In this document: in pieces, positions 1 to 6,704 of the stretch | Layout of the letters: every line of letters starts with the position of its first letter | Numbering within the stretch: position 1 is the stretch's first letter | Origin: Streptomyces caelestis | Lineage (GTDB): Bacteria; Actinomycetota; Actinomycetes; Streptomycetales; Streptomycetaceae | Direction of reading: 5' to 3' | NCBI RefSeq assembly: GCF_014205255.1 | Contig: NZ_JACHNE010000001.1 | Coordinates: 5,208,001 to 5,272,000 of the forward strand | DNA: 64,000 nt | Notes under the pieces: model-generated | Told to the model about the DNA's origin: nothing | The model's input: the letters and a program-made list of their open reading frames with translations, nothing else | The model's database searches: none | Program-made: the position numbers and the translations under genes

Positions 1-17
1 GCAACCAGTAGGCGCCG

Positions 18-965
18 TTACCGCGACAGCTCCCACACCGCGTGCGCGACGGCGTCGCTGTTGCGGTCGAGGGCGGTGTCGTCGATGTTGGCGGTGGTGT
101 CGCAGGAGGAGTGGTAGCAGCGGTCGAAGGCCCGCCCGGCCGTACCGCCCCACTTGGCCGCCTGCGCCGCCGTCTTCGTCCGGCTCGCCCCCGTGAACAG
201 GCCGCCCACCGGCACACCCGCGCTCTTGAAGGGCGCGTGGTCGGAGCGGCCGTCACCCTCGGTCTCGATCTCGGTCGGGACGCCGAGGCCGGTGAAGTAC
301 TCCTTGAAGGTCTTCTCGATCGCCGGGTCGTCGTCGTAGACGAAGTAGCCGGGGTTCGGGGAGCCGATCATGTCGAAGTTCAGGTAGGCGCTGATCCTCG
401 AACGGTCCCCGGTGGCCAGCCGGTTGACGTAGTGGCGGGAGCCGGCCAGGCCGACTTCCTCAGCGCCCCACCAGGCGAACCGCAGGTGCTTGGCGGGCTT
501 GTACTGCGCCCGGGACACGGCGAGGGCGGTCTCCAGGACGGCGGCCGAGCCGGAGCCGTTGTCGTTGATGCCGGGCCCGGAGGACACGCTGTCGAGGTGC
601 GAGCCGGCCATCACGACCCGGTTCGCGTCGCCGCCGGGCCAGTCGGCGATCAGGTTGTAGCCGGTGCGGCCGGAGGCGGTGAACTGCTGGACCGTGGTGG
701 TGTACCCGGCCGCGTCCAGCTTGGCCTTGATGTGGTCGAGCGAGGCCTTGTAGCCGGGGCGGCCGTGCGCGCGGTTGCCGCCGTTGGCGGTGGCTATGGA
801 CTGGAGCTGGGACAGGTGGGCCCTGACGCCCGCCAGGGGTATGTCGGGCGCGGCGGCCGGTCTCGGGGGAGCGGACGCGGCGTCCGCTACGGCACCGCCG
901 GTCAGGAGCATGGCGGTCGCCACGGCACCGGCCGCCACGGCACGCGCGGAAACGGAGAGCTTCAT
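18..965 (-). CDS. Secreted M28-family zinc aminopeptidase
   Basis: Secreted metallo-aminopeptidase of family M28, close to the Streptomyces griseus aminopeptidase type, which removes N-terminal (mainly hydrophobic) residues from peptides outside the cell. The 315-residue product begins with a Sec-type signal (MKLSVSARAV, a hydrophobic stretch, then Ala-rich cleavage candidates near residues 29-32). The di-zinc ligands of the family are all visible: His123 in GSHLDS, Asp135 in GINDNGSG, the Glu169/Glu170 pair in WWGAEE (one catalytic base, one ligand), Asp198 in NFDMIG and His243 in SDHAPF. Cys283 and Cys288 can form the C-terminal disulfide seen in that type. I chose the ATG at 965, directly ahead of the signal peptide; an upstream in-frame ATG at 1019 would add 18 non-signal residues. 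The gene stands alone. Confidence 0.93.
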   Translation of the reverse strand: MKLSVSARAVAAGAVATAMLLTGGAVADAASAPPRPAAAPDIPLAGVRAHLSQLQSIATANGGNRAHGRPGYKASLDHIKAKLDAAGYTTTVQQFTASGRTGYNLIADWPGGDANRVVMAGSHLDSVSSGPGINDNGSGSAAVLETALAVSRAQYKPAKHLRFAWWGAEEVGLAGSRHYVNRLATGDRSRISAYLNFDMIGSPNPGYFVYDDDPAIEKTFKEYFTGLGVPTEIETEGDGRSDHAPFKSAGVPVGGLFTGASRTKTAAQAAKWGGTAGRAFDRCYHSSCDTTANIDDTALDRNSDAVAHAVWELSR

Positions 966-1215
966 GTGGGGGCTCCGACTTCCTTCGGGAAGCCCGTGGG
1001 GTGTCCACAGGCAGCCCACAGTGAATGGGGTGCCTGGATGGTGAAACTGTTACTGACTGTTCGTCAAGAGCACTATTACGTCAGGGCGTTGTGAATCCGG
1101 CTCCGCCCGGCTGGACAGGATGCTGACCGAGGCCCGTGCCGTGACACCGTGCAAGGACGGTCTTCGCAGCGGCGGCGAGCCGGTATGCCGGCATACAAGA
1201 GGAAGCGTGAGGCCG
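966..1215. other. Intergenic region, no gene seen
   Basis: This stretch holds the upstream region of the aminopeptidase gene and the left flank of the TnpB remnant. A TTGACG box on the minus strand near 1060-1070 could be a -35 element, but no convincing -10 follows at the right distance. I see no coding signal. Confidence 0.4.
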
Positions 1216-1640
1216 ACCCCCACGCTCAACTGCACGCGGCGCGGCTTCCGGCTCAAGGACGGGCGCCTGCGCCTGGCCGGAGGCATCGTGCTGACGGTGG
1301 TGTGGTCCCGCGCGTGCCGCCGAGCCGTCCAGTGTGCGCGTGTACCGGGACAGCGTCGGCCACGGGAACGCCTCGTTCGTCGTTCCCGCCGAAGTCCAGC
1401 CGCCGCCCGTCACCGGCCGCGTGATCGGGATCGACTGGAGACCGCCACCACCACCTCCGACGCCCACGACCTCCCACGCGCCGAACACGGCAGGAAGGCC
1501 AAGGCGAAGCTGACCCGGTACGACCGGATGACGGCCCGCCGCAGACCCGCCAAGGGGCAGCCGGCGTCGAAGGGTTGCCGCCAGGCGAAGCAGCTGCGTG
1601 CCAAGGCGTGCAGGAAGGTCGCGCGGCAGGGAGGAGAGTA
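1216..1640 (+). pseudogene. TnpB (IS605 OrfB-type) transposon nuclease, decayed fragment
   Basis: Remnant of an IS200/IS605-family TnpB, the RNA-guided nuclease-like protein of such elements. Recognisable TnpB text lies in two alternating frames: FRLKDGRLRLAGG then VVWSR in frame 1, SSVRVYRDSVGHGNASFVV and VTGRVIGIDW in frame 2, then TTTSDAHDLP and KAKLTRYDRMTARRRPAKG back in frame 1. The IDW segment corresponds to the first RuvC catalytic aspartate. At least two frameshifts (near 1310 and 1440) break the gene. The N-terminal part and everything after the Arg/Lys-rich helix, including the later RuvC acidic residues and the zinc ribbon, are missing, because the 3' end abuts the neighbouring VOC gene. 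It cannot encode an active nuclease. Confidence 0.8.
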
Positions 1641-2114
1641 TCAATGCACGCAGAACTCGTTCCCCTCCGGATCCGCCATCACGACCCACTCGCCGCCTTG
1701 CTCGGCCACCCGCCGCAGCACACGCGCACCGAGCCCCTCCAGTCGTGCGACCTCCTCCTCGCGCCGCCCCTCGCCCGGGTGCAGATCGAGGTGGAGCCGG
1801 TTCTTGCCCGTCTTCTCCTCCGGCACCCGCTGGAACAGCAGCCGCCGCCCCAGCCCGGTCCCGCTCTCCTCCTCGAACGGGTCCTCGGGGTGCCGTACGG
1901 CGACCAGGTCCCGGAAGGCGCGGCGGCCGTGGAACTCGACGGTGAGCTCCTCCGGCAGGGCGCCGAAGCCGAGCAGCTTCTCGATGAGGGCGCTGTTGTC
2001 CTCGACCTCGTACCGGAGGGCGGCGGCCCAGAAGTCGGCCTGCGCGTGCGGGTCGTTCGCGTCGATGGAGATTTTCCAGTGCACGGGGGCGGGTGATGCC
2101 GGGGTCTGTGTCAT
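1641..2114 (-). CDS. VOC superfamily (glyoxalase-like) protein
   Basis: Predicted 157-residue glyoxalase/bleomycin-resistance fold (VOC) protein. The sequence shows two babb-type halves: HWKISIDANDPHAQADFWAAAL with EVEDN in the first, and NRLHLDLHPGEG with GEWVVMADPEGNEFCVH in the second. DPEGNEFCV is the typical VOC ending. The substrate cannot be read from the sequence; many relatives have unknown roles and some bind metals or drugs. It is transcribed divergently from the CGNR zinc-finger gene, and the 21 bases between the two ATG codons are a palindrome, so a leaderless mRNA is likely. The stop codon lies just beside the decayed TnpB fragment. Confidence 0.85.
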   Translation of the reverse strand: MTQTPASPAPVHWKISIDANDPHAQADFWAAALRYEVEDNSALIEKLLGFGALPEELTVEFHGRRAFRDLVAVRHPEDPFEEESGTGLGRRLLFQRVPEEKTGKNRLHLDLHPGEGRREEEVARLEGLGARVLRRVAEQGGEWVVMADPEGNEFCVH

Positions 2115-2135
2115 GTAACCAGTTATACTGGTTAC
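2115..2135. promoter_or_regulatory. Palindromic bidirectional promoter/operator between two start codons
   Basis: The entire 21-base gap between two divergent ATG codons is an inverted repeat: GTAACCAGT, the centre TAT, then ACTGGTTAC. On the plus strand TATACT (2124-2129) and on the minus strand TATAAC sit about 7 bases before the respective start codons. These are the positions expected for -10 boxes of leaderless transcripts. The palindrome is therefore probably both promoter and operator for the pair; the CGNR protein encoded on the plus strand is the obvious candidate binder (inference). Confidence 0.7.
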
Positions 2136-2759
2136 ATGAGTGGGCGCGCAGGGGAAACGCCGGAGAGGACACCCGGCCTGACGCTGGTCTCTTTTCAGGG
2201 GAAGGCCTTCCGCTTCGATCCCGGCGCGCTGTGCCTGGAGCTGCTGACGACGGGCGGCCCCGGGGAGTTCGCGCGCTACGAGGTGCTGCACGAGCCCGCC
2301 GACCTGGTCGCCTGGACGGCGCGCAGCCGCCTCCCGGACGGCCTGGACATCACCGTCACCGAGGACGAGCTGGAGCGCGCCCGCACGTTGCGCGACGCCG
2401 TGTTCCCGCTCGCCGCCGACCGCGCCCACGGCCGCCCGCTGCGGGCCGCCCACCTGGACGTCGTCAACACCACCGCGGCCGGGCCCCCGCTCGTCGCCCG
2501 CATCGAGCCGGACGGCACCCGCGCCTGGGCCCCTGGCGCCACCGGAGCCCACCTGCTCTCCACGATCGCCCGGGACGCCATCGACCTGTTCACCGGTCCC
2601 TACGCGCACCGTGTGCGCGAGTGCGGCGCCCACAACTGCTACCTGCTCTTCGTCGACACCTCCCGCCCGGGCCGTCGCCGCTGGTGCGCGATGGAGCACT
2701 GCGGCAACCGCGAGAAGGCCCGGGCACACCGGTCCCGCCAGGCTCCCAGAACGCCCTAG
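2136..2759 (+). CDS. CGNR zinc-finger (ABATE domain) regulator
   Basis: Probable DNA-binding regulator of the CGNR/ABATE family, 207 residues. The N-terminal part (about residues 20-150) matches the ABATE (putative stress-responsive regulator) arrangement. The C-terminus carries the zinc finger RVRECGAHNCYLLFVD followed by RRRWCAMEHCGNREKARAHR, with four cysteines and the diagnostic CGNR tetrapeptide. Such proteins are usually annotated as transcription regulators with unknown ligands. It starts at the ATG that directly borders the 21-bp palindrome, consistent with leaderless translation and autoregulation together with the divergent VOC gene. Confidence 0.88.
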   Translation: MSGRAGETPERTPGLTLVSFQGKAFRFDPGALCLELLTTGGPGEFARYEVLHEPADLVAWTARSRLPDGLDITVTEDELERARTLRDAVFPLAADRAHGRPLRAAHLDVVNTTAAGPPLVARIEPDGTRAWAPGATGAHLLSTIARDAIDLFTGPYAHRVRECGAHNCYLLFVDTSRPGRRRWCAMEHCGNREKARAHRSRQAPRTP

Positions 2760-2799
2760 TCCCCGCGGTTGGCTGAGACGCCGTAGTCTCCGCGGCCCG

Positions 2800-2905
2800 C
2801 TAGGACGCCGTAGTCTCCGCGGCCCGCGTCTCCGCCTCGCGGGCGTCGTACGCGGTGCGGGCCGCCGCGATCTCCTCCTGGTGCCGCTCCGTCCTGGTCA
2901 CCAGG
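2800..2905 (-). pseudogene. Truncated HxlR-type regulator, C-terminal stub only
   Basis: Minus-strand reading gives LVTRTERHQEEIAAARTAYD followed by AREAETRAAETTAS and a TAG. This resembles the C-terminal helix of HxlR/winged-helix regulators (the intact HxlR gene in this window ends in a similar DDVEKARRAYDEARAAS). Only about 35 codons remain, and directly upstream is the promoter region of the divergent MFS gene, so the start and DNA-binding domain appear deleted. The segment 2777-2826 also contains a 24-base unit (GACGCCGTAGTCTCCGCGG plus CCCGC) repeated twice with a 3-base spacer. The assignment rests on short similarity and is tentative. Confidence 0.42.
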
Positions 2906-2930
2906 CAAGAGGGAACCGACCCTCACTTGC
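2905..2930. promoter_or_regulatory. Imperfect inverted repeat upstream of the MFS gene
   Basis: GCAAG-A-GGG and CCC-TCA-CTTGC face each other across about six bases, 33 bp before the MFS start. The position between a divergent regulator stub and an exporter gene suggests an old operator. With the regulator truncated, control may have been lost. Confidence 0.35.
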
Positions 2931-2962
2931 GTAACCGATCCTGACACGAGGAGTGTTGATTC

Positions 2963-4426
2963 ATGGGCACCCGTGCCTGGGCGCTGCTGTTCGTCCTCTG
3001 CGGGACGATCTTCCTCGAAGGCATCGACGTCGCCATGATGGCGGTGGCGATCCCGGCCATCCGCTCCGATCTCGGTCTGGCCACCGACACCGCGGCCTGG
3101 GTGATGAGCGGCTATGTGCTCGGTTACGCCGGCTTCACGCTGCTGGGCGGCCGGGCCGCCGACCTGCTCGGGCGGCGGCGGATGTTCCTCTTCTGGCTGG
3201 CCGTCTTCCTCGCCTTCTCGGGGCTCGGCGGCTTCGCGACCGAGGGCTGGATGCTGGTCGTCGCCCGGTTCGTCACGGGCGTCGCCGCCGCGTTCATGAC
3301 CCCGGCCGCGCTCTCCCTGATCACGACCTCGTACGCGGAGGGCCCCAAGCGCAACAAGGCCCTGCTGGTCTTCGCCGGCACGGGCGCGGCCGGTTTCTCC
3401 CTCGGCCTGGTCATCGGCGGTCTGCTCACCCAGCTCGGCTGGCGCTGGGTGTTCTTCGCGCCGGTGCTGCTGGCCGCGGCGCTGCTCGTCGCGGCCGTAC
3501 GCCTGGTGCCCCGGCAGGACGGCCCGCCCGCGCGCCGGCGCGGATTCGACCTGCCCGGCGTGATCACCGCCGCCGGCGCCATGCTGCTGGCCGCCTACAC
3601 CGTCATACGCCTCGAACACGGCCTGCGCGACTGGCCGCTCACCGTGGTCTCCGGTCTCGCGGCGCTCGTGCTGGCCGGTGCGTTCGTCGTGGTCGAACGC
3701 CGCAGCCCGGATCCGCTGGTCCGGCTCGGCATCCTGCGCCAGGGCCCGGTCGTGCGGGCCGACCTGGGAGCGCTGCTCTTCCTCGGCGCCTTCTTCGGCT
3801 TCCAGTTCCTCGTCACGCTCTACCTCCAGGAACTGCGCGGCTGGTCGCCCCTCATGACGGCGGTGGCCCTGATCGTCATGGGCGTCGACGCCGTCCTCGC
3901 CCCGACGCTCACCCCGAGGCTGGTCGCCCGCTTCGGCAACGCCCAGGTGATCGTCGGCGGCTTCGTCCTGGCCGTGATCGCGTACGCGCTGTTCCTGCCG
4001 GTGGGCATGGACTGGTCCTACGCCGCGATGTTCCCCACCCTGTTCCTCTCGGGCCTCGCCTTCGCCCTGGCCTACGGGCCGCTGACGATCGCCGCCACGG
4101 ACGGGGTCACCGGTTCGGAGCAGGGCCTGGCCGGCGGGCTGCTGACCACCGCCACACAGTTCGGCTCCGCCCTCGGCATCGCGGCGGTGACCGCGGTCTA
4201 CGGCCTGGCGTCCACCGGGTCCGGCCCGGAGGCCACGCTGTCGGCGTTCCGGGCGGCGCTGACCGTGCCGGTGGTCCTGGTGGTGCTGGGCACGCTGATC
4301 TCGCTGGTGAGTGCGCGGGAGGCCCGGCGGGCGGTGCGCAGGGCGTCCCAGGTGAGCAGTGTCAGTGCCAGCCACACCAGCGAGAACCCGGCCCAGCGCT
4401 CCGGCGGCATCGCCTCGTGGAAGTAG
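2963..4426 (+). CDS. MFS drug exporter (DHA2-like), 3' end fused into antisense rarD sequence
   Basis: Proton-coupled multidrug exporter of the major facilitator superfamily, about 14 membrane segments, 487 residues. Family signatures include FLEGIDVAMMAVAIPAI in helix 1, GRAADLLGRRRMF in loop 2-3 and the AFMTPAALSLI region of helix 5. Translation starts at an ATG preceded by GAGGAG. The natural protein should end near VSAREARRAVRR (about nt 4340). The remaining tail (SQVSSVSASHTSENPAQRSG and on) is simply the complement of the facing rarD coding sequence and has no membrane or domain character. The convergent intergenic region, including this gene's own stop, seems to have been deleted. Regulation was probably by the HxlR-type stub upstream. 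Confidence 0.85.
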   Translation: MGTRAWALLFVLCGTIFLEGIDVAMMAVAIPAIRSDLGLATDTAAWVMSGYVLGYAGFTLLGGRAADLLGRRRMFLFWLAVFLAFSGLGGFATEGWMLVVARFVTGVAAAFMTPAALSLITTSYAEGPKRNKALLVFAGTGAAGFSLGLVIGGLLTQLGWRWVFFAPVLLAAALLVAAVRLVPRQDGPPARRRGFDLPGVITAAGAMLLAAYTVIRLEHGLRDWPLTVVSGLAALVLAGAFVVVERRSPDPLVRLGILRQGPVVRADLGALLFLGAFFGFQFLVTLYLQELRGWSPLMTAVALIVMGVDAVLAPTLTPRLVARFGNAQVIVGGFVLAVIAYALFLPVGMDWSYAAMFPTLFLSGLAFALAYGPLTIAATDGVTGSEQGLAGGLLTTATQFGSALGIAAVTAVYGLASTGSGPEATLSAFRAALTVPVVLVVLGTLISLVSAREARRAVRRASQVSSVSASHTSENPAQRSGGIASWK

Positions 4427-5211
4427 AAGACGCCGAGCAGGAACTGGAAGACCGGCGTCAGGTACTGCAGCAGGCCGATCGTGGACAGGGGCACACGGAT
4501 GGCGGCCGCGCCGAAGCAGACCAGGGGCAGCGCGGTGACGATCCCGGCCGAGGCGAGCAGCGCCGCGTGCCCCGCGCCCTCGGTGGTGAAGGTGGAGTCG
4601 CCCCGCGCGGTCAGCCACACCAGGAAGCCGAGCGCGGGCAGGAACTGCACCACGGTCTCGGCGGCCAGCGACTCCACGCCGCCGAGGTTCAGCTTCTTCT
4701 TCACCAGCCCGTACGTGGCGAAGGAGAAGGCGAGGCCGAGGGAGATCCACGGGGGCCGGCCGAAGCCGACGGTCAGCACGACGACCGCCGCAGCGCCGGT
4801 CCCGACCGCCAGCCACTGCACCGGCCGCAGCCGCTCCTTCAGCAGCAGGACCCCCATCGCGATGGTGACCAGCGGGTTGATGAAGTACCCGAGCGAGGCC
4901 TCGACGACGTGCCCGGAGTTCACGGACCAGATGTACAGGCCCCAGTTGAGGGTGATGAAGGTCGCGGCGATCGCGACGAGGCCCAGCCTGCGCGGCTGCC
5001 GCAGCAGCTCTCCGGCCCAGGCCCAGCGGCGCAGCACGAGCAGGGCGGCGCCCACGAAGACCAGCGACCACACCATCCGGTGGGCCAGGATCTCCAGCGC
5101 CCCGGCGGGCTTCAGCAGGGGCCAGAACAGCGGGACGAGCCCCCACATCCCGTAGGCCGCGAAGCCGTTCAGCAGTCCGATGTGCCGCTCACCCCTCGGC
5201 TTGGCGCTCAC
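4198..5211 (-). CDS. rarD: RarD/EamA-family transporter
   Basis: Ten-helix drug/metabolite transporter of the EamA superfamily, RarD subgroup (historically linked to chloramphenicol sensitivity; true substrate unknown). Recognisable text: GLLNGFAAYGMWGLVPLFWPLL, AHRMVWSLVFV, NWGLYIWSVNSGHVVEASLGY, INPLVTIAMGVLLLKERL, and SFATYGLVKKK, all typical of RarD. The product is 337 residues. The usual length is near 300, and the family end falls around LTWDALRTARR. The last ~35 residues (SEISVPSTTRTTGTV and on) are the complement of the facing MFS gene. The two genes overlap convergently by 229 bp, best explained by a deletion that removed both stop codons. Confidence 0.88.
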   Translation of the reverse strand: MSAKPRGERHIGLLNGFAAYGMWGLVPLFWPLLKPAGALEILAHRMVWSLVFVGAALLVLRRWAWAGELLRQPRRLGLVAIAATFITLNWGLYIWSVNSGHVVEASLGYFINPLVTIAMGVLLLKERLRPVQWLAVGTGAAAVVVLTVGFGRPPWISLGLAFSFATYGLVKKKLNLGGVESLAAETVVQFLPALGFLVWLTARGDSTFTTEGAGHAALLASAGIVTALPLVCFGAAAIRVPLSTIGLLQYLTPVFQFLLGVFYFHEAMPPERWAGFSLVWLALTLLTWDALRTARRASRALTSEISVPSTTRTTGTVSAARNADSVASGPDPVDARP

Positions 5212-5262
5212 GGGCCCCTCCTCCGTACGTGTGTTCCGCGTTCACGACGGTATCGCCGAGCG

Positions 5263-5310
5263 CCCCCGGCTGTCATGCCCGTATCGGTATACGGTCATGA
5301 CAGCCGGGGG
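5263..5310 (-). terminator. 48-nt near-perfect hairpin
   Basis: A 15-base arm CCCCCGGCTGTCATG (5263-5277) pairs perfectly with CATGACAGCCGGGGG (5296-5310), and nested inside it CCGTAT pairs with ATACGG around a CGGT loop. Only one C/T mismatch interrupts a 21-bp stem. It lies just after the stop of the NmrA-type reductase gene and 52 bp before the rarD start, both on the minus strand, so it is most likely the reductase terminator. There is no T-tract. Confidence 0.7.
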
Positions 5311-5340
5311 TGGGGCGGCTCAAGGGCCCGCCGGGGGAGT

Positions 5341-6195
5341 TCAGCCCTTGAGCGCCGTGGCGATGGCCTCGGAGAACGGGGTGGTCGGACGGCCGGTCAG
5401 CCGGGACAGATCCCCGGTGGAGACGACCAGCTCGCCCTTCTCGATGGAGGCGTCCACGCCCGCGAGCGTCTGCGCCAGCGGCTCGGGCAGGCCGGCGCCG
5501 GTCAGGATCCCGGTGAGCACCTCGGTCGAGACCGGGTTGTAGGTGATCTCCTTGCCGGTCTGACGGCTCAGCTCGGCCGCGTACTCGGTGAAGCTCCACG
5601 CGGTGTCGCCACCCAGTTCGTACGTCTTGTTCTCGTGCCCCTCGCCGGTCAGCACGGCGACGGCGGCAGCGGCGTAGTCGGCGCGGGCGGCGGAGGAGAC
5701 CTTGCCCTCACCGGCGGCGGCCACGACCGCGTTGTGCTCCAGCACCGGGGCGAGGTTCTCGGTGAAGTTCTCGTGGTACCAGCCGTTGCGCAGCAGGGTG
5801 AAGGGCACGCCGGAGTCCAGCAGCAGCTCCTCGGTGCCGCGGTGGTCGTCGGCGAGCGCGGCGGTCAGCGTGCCCGGGGCGCTGGTGTAGACGAGCAGGG
5901 CCACACCGGCCGCCTTGGCGGCGTCGATGACGACCTTGTGCTGCTGCACACGGCCCTTGTCGAACTCGTTACCCGAGACCAGCAGCACCTTGTCGCCGGC
6001 GGAGAAGAGGCCGTCGAAGGACGCGGGCGCGTTGTAGTCGGCCAGCGCGATCTTCACACCGCGTTCCGCGAAGTCGGCGGCCTTCTCCGCGTTGCGGACG
6101 ACCGCGGTGATCTGCTCGGCGGGGACCTTCTCCAGCAGTTGCTCCACGACGTGACGGCCGAGGTGTCCGGTGGCTCCGGTGACGACGATGCTCAT
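5341..6195 (-). CDS. NmrA/QOR2-type NAD(P)H-binding reductase
   Basis: 284-residue atypical short-chain dehydrogenase of the NmrA/HSCARG group, closest in architecture to YtfG-type NAD(P)H:quinone oxidoreductase 2. The Rossmann motif MSIVVTGATGHLGRHVVEQL opens the protein; VRNAEKAADFAERGVKIALAD recognises the cofactor adenosine-phosphate side. YTSAPGTLTAALADDHRGTE and PFTLLRNGWYHENFTEN are typical of the QOR2 group. The ATG is preceded by AAGGAGA. The gene is divergent from an HxlR regulator across a 91-bp gap with a strong palindrome. HxlR/quinone-reductase pairs commonly respond to electrophiles or quinones; that this pair does so is inference. Confidence 0.88.
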   Translation of the reverse strand: MSIVVTGATGHLGRHVVEQLLEKVPAEQITAVVRNAEKAADFAERGVKIALADYNAPASFDGLFSAGDKVLLVSGNEFDKGRVQQHKVVIDAAKAAGVALLVYTSAPGTLTAALADDHRGTEELLLDSGVPFTLLRNGWYHENFTENLAPVLEHNAVVAAAGEGKVSSAARADYAAAAVAVLTGEGHENKTYELGGDTAWSFTEYAAELSRQTGKEITYNPVSTEVLTGILTGAGLPEPLAQTLAGVDASIEKGELVVSTGDLSRLTGRPTTPFSEAIATALKG

Positions 6196-6258
6196 GGTGA
6201 TGGCTCTCCTTGTGGGGTGCGATGGCACTAACCCTATGGCATGCGCTAACTCTTGGAA

Positions 6259-6283
6259 AGTACCCACTTTGAAGTAAGGTACT
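6259..6283. promoter_or_regulatory. Nested palindromic operator for the HxlR regulator
   Basis: AGTACC (6259-6264) faces GGTACT (6278-6283), and inside them ACTT faces AAGT around TG. The result is a 25-bp two-level inverted repeat ending 3 bases before the HxlR ATG. HxlR-family sites are typically built on GTAC half-sites with AAGT-like inner bases, which fits well. It would control both divergent genes. Confidence 0.7.
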
Positions 6284-6286
6284 GGC

Positions 6287-6667
6287 ATGGCGGTAAGCGA
6301 AAGTGAGGCCCTGTGCCCGTACCGGCTGGTGCTGGAGCACGTCACCAGCCGCTGGGGCGTGCTCGTCCTGACCGAGCTGCTGGACCGCCCGTACCGGTTC
6401 AGCGAGCTGCGCCGGGCGATCAGCCATGACGGGGGCCGGAAGGTCAGCGAGAAGATGCTCACGCAGACGCTCCAGACCCTGGAGCGCGACGGCCTCGTCC
6501 ACCGCGACGCCAAGCCCGTGATCCCGCCCCGCGTCGACTACTCCCTCACCGACCTGGGCCGCGAGGCCGCCGAGCAGGTGCGGGCCCTGACGCAGTGGAC
6601 GCATCGGCGCATGGACGACGTGGAGAAGGCCCGCCGGGCATACGACGAGGCCCGGGCCGCTTCCTAG
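6287..6667 (+). CDS. HxlR-family transcription regulator
   Basis: 126-residue winged-helix regulator of the HxlR (DUF24) family. The N-terminal ALCPYRLVLEHVTSRWGVLVL and the helix-turn-helix-wing RFSELRRAISHDGGRKVSEK MLTQTLQTLERDGLV are diagnostic. A conserved N-terminal cysteine (Cys10 in ALCPY) could sense electrophiles or oxidants, as in other HxlR members. It is divergent from an NmrA-type quinone reductase with a palindrome between them, so it most likely represses that gene and itself. There is almost no leader: the ATG follows the palindrome by 3 bases. Confidence 0.92.
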   Translation: MAVSESEALCPYRLVLEHVTSRWGVLVLTELLDRPYRFSELRRAISHDGGRKVSEKMLTQTLQTLERDGLVHRDAKPVIPPRVDYSLTDLGREAAEQVRALTQWTHRRMDDVEKARRAYDEARAAS

Positions 6668-6677
6668 CGGGCCCGGG
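6645..6677. terminator. Bidirectional terminator overlapping the HxlR stop codon
   Basis: ACGAGGCCCGGGCCGC (6645-6660) pairs with GCGG-GCCCGGGCCTCGT (6667-6683) around the loop TTCCTA, with one bulged base. The HxlR stop codon lies in the loop and the left arm is coding sequence. It sits between the convergent HxlR and korB genes and can serve both. Confidence 0.65.
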
Positions 6678-6704
6678 CCTCGTTGCCGTAGGGCGTGGTC
6701 GTGC

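Noticed and set aside
1216..1640. Active TnpB with guide RNA
   Set aside because: Two frameshifts and loss of the catalytic C-terminus exclude activity.
2756..5146. Very long minus-strand open frame across the MFS and rarD genes
   Set aside because: It is a GC-driven shadow frame: it covers two real genes, and its translation is low-complexity Arg/Gly/Glu with no family features.
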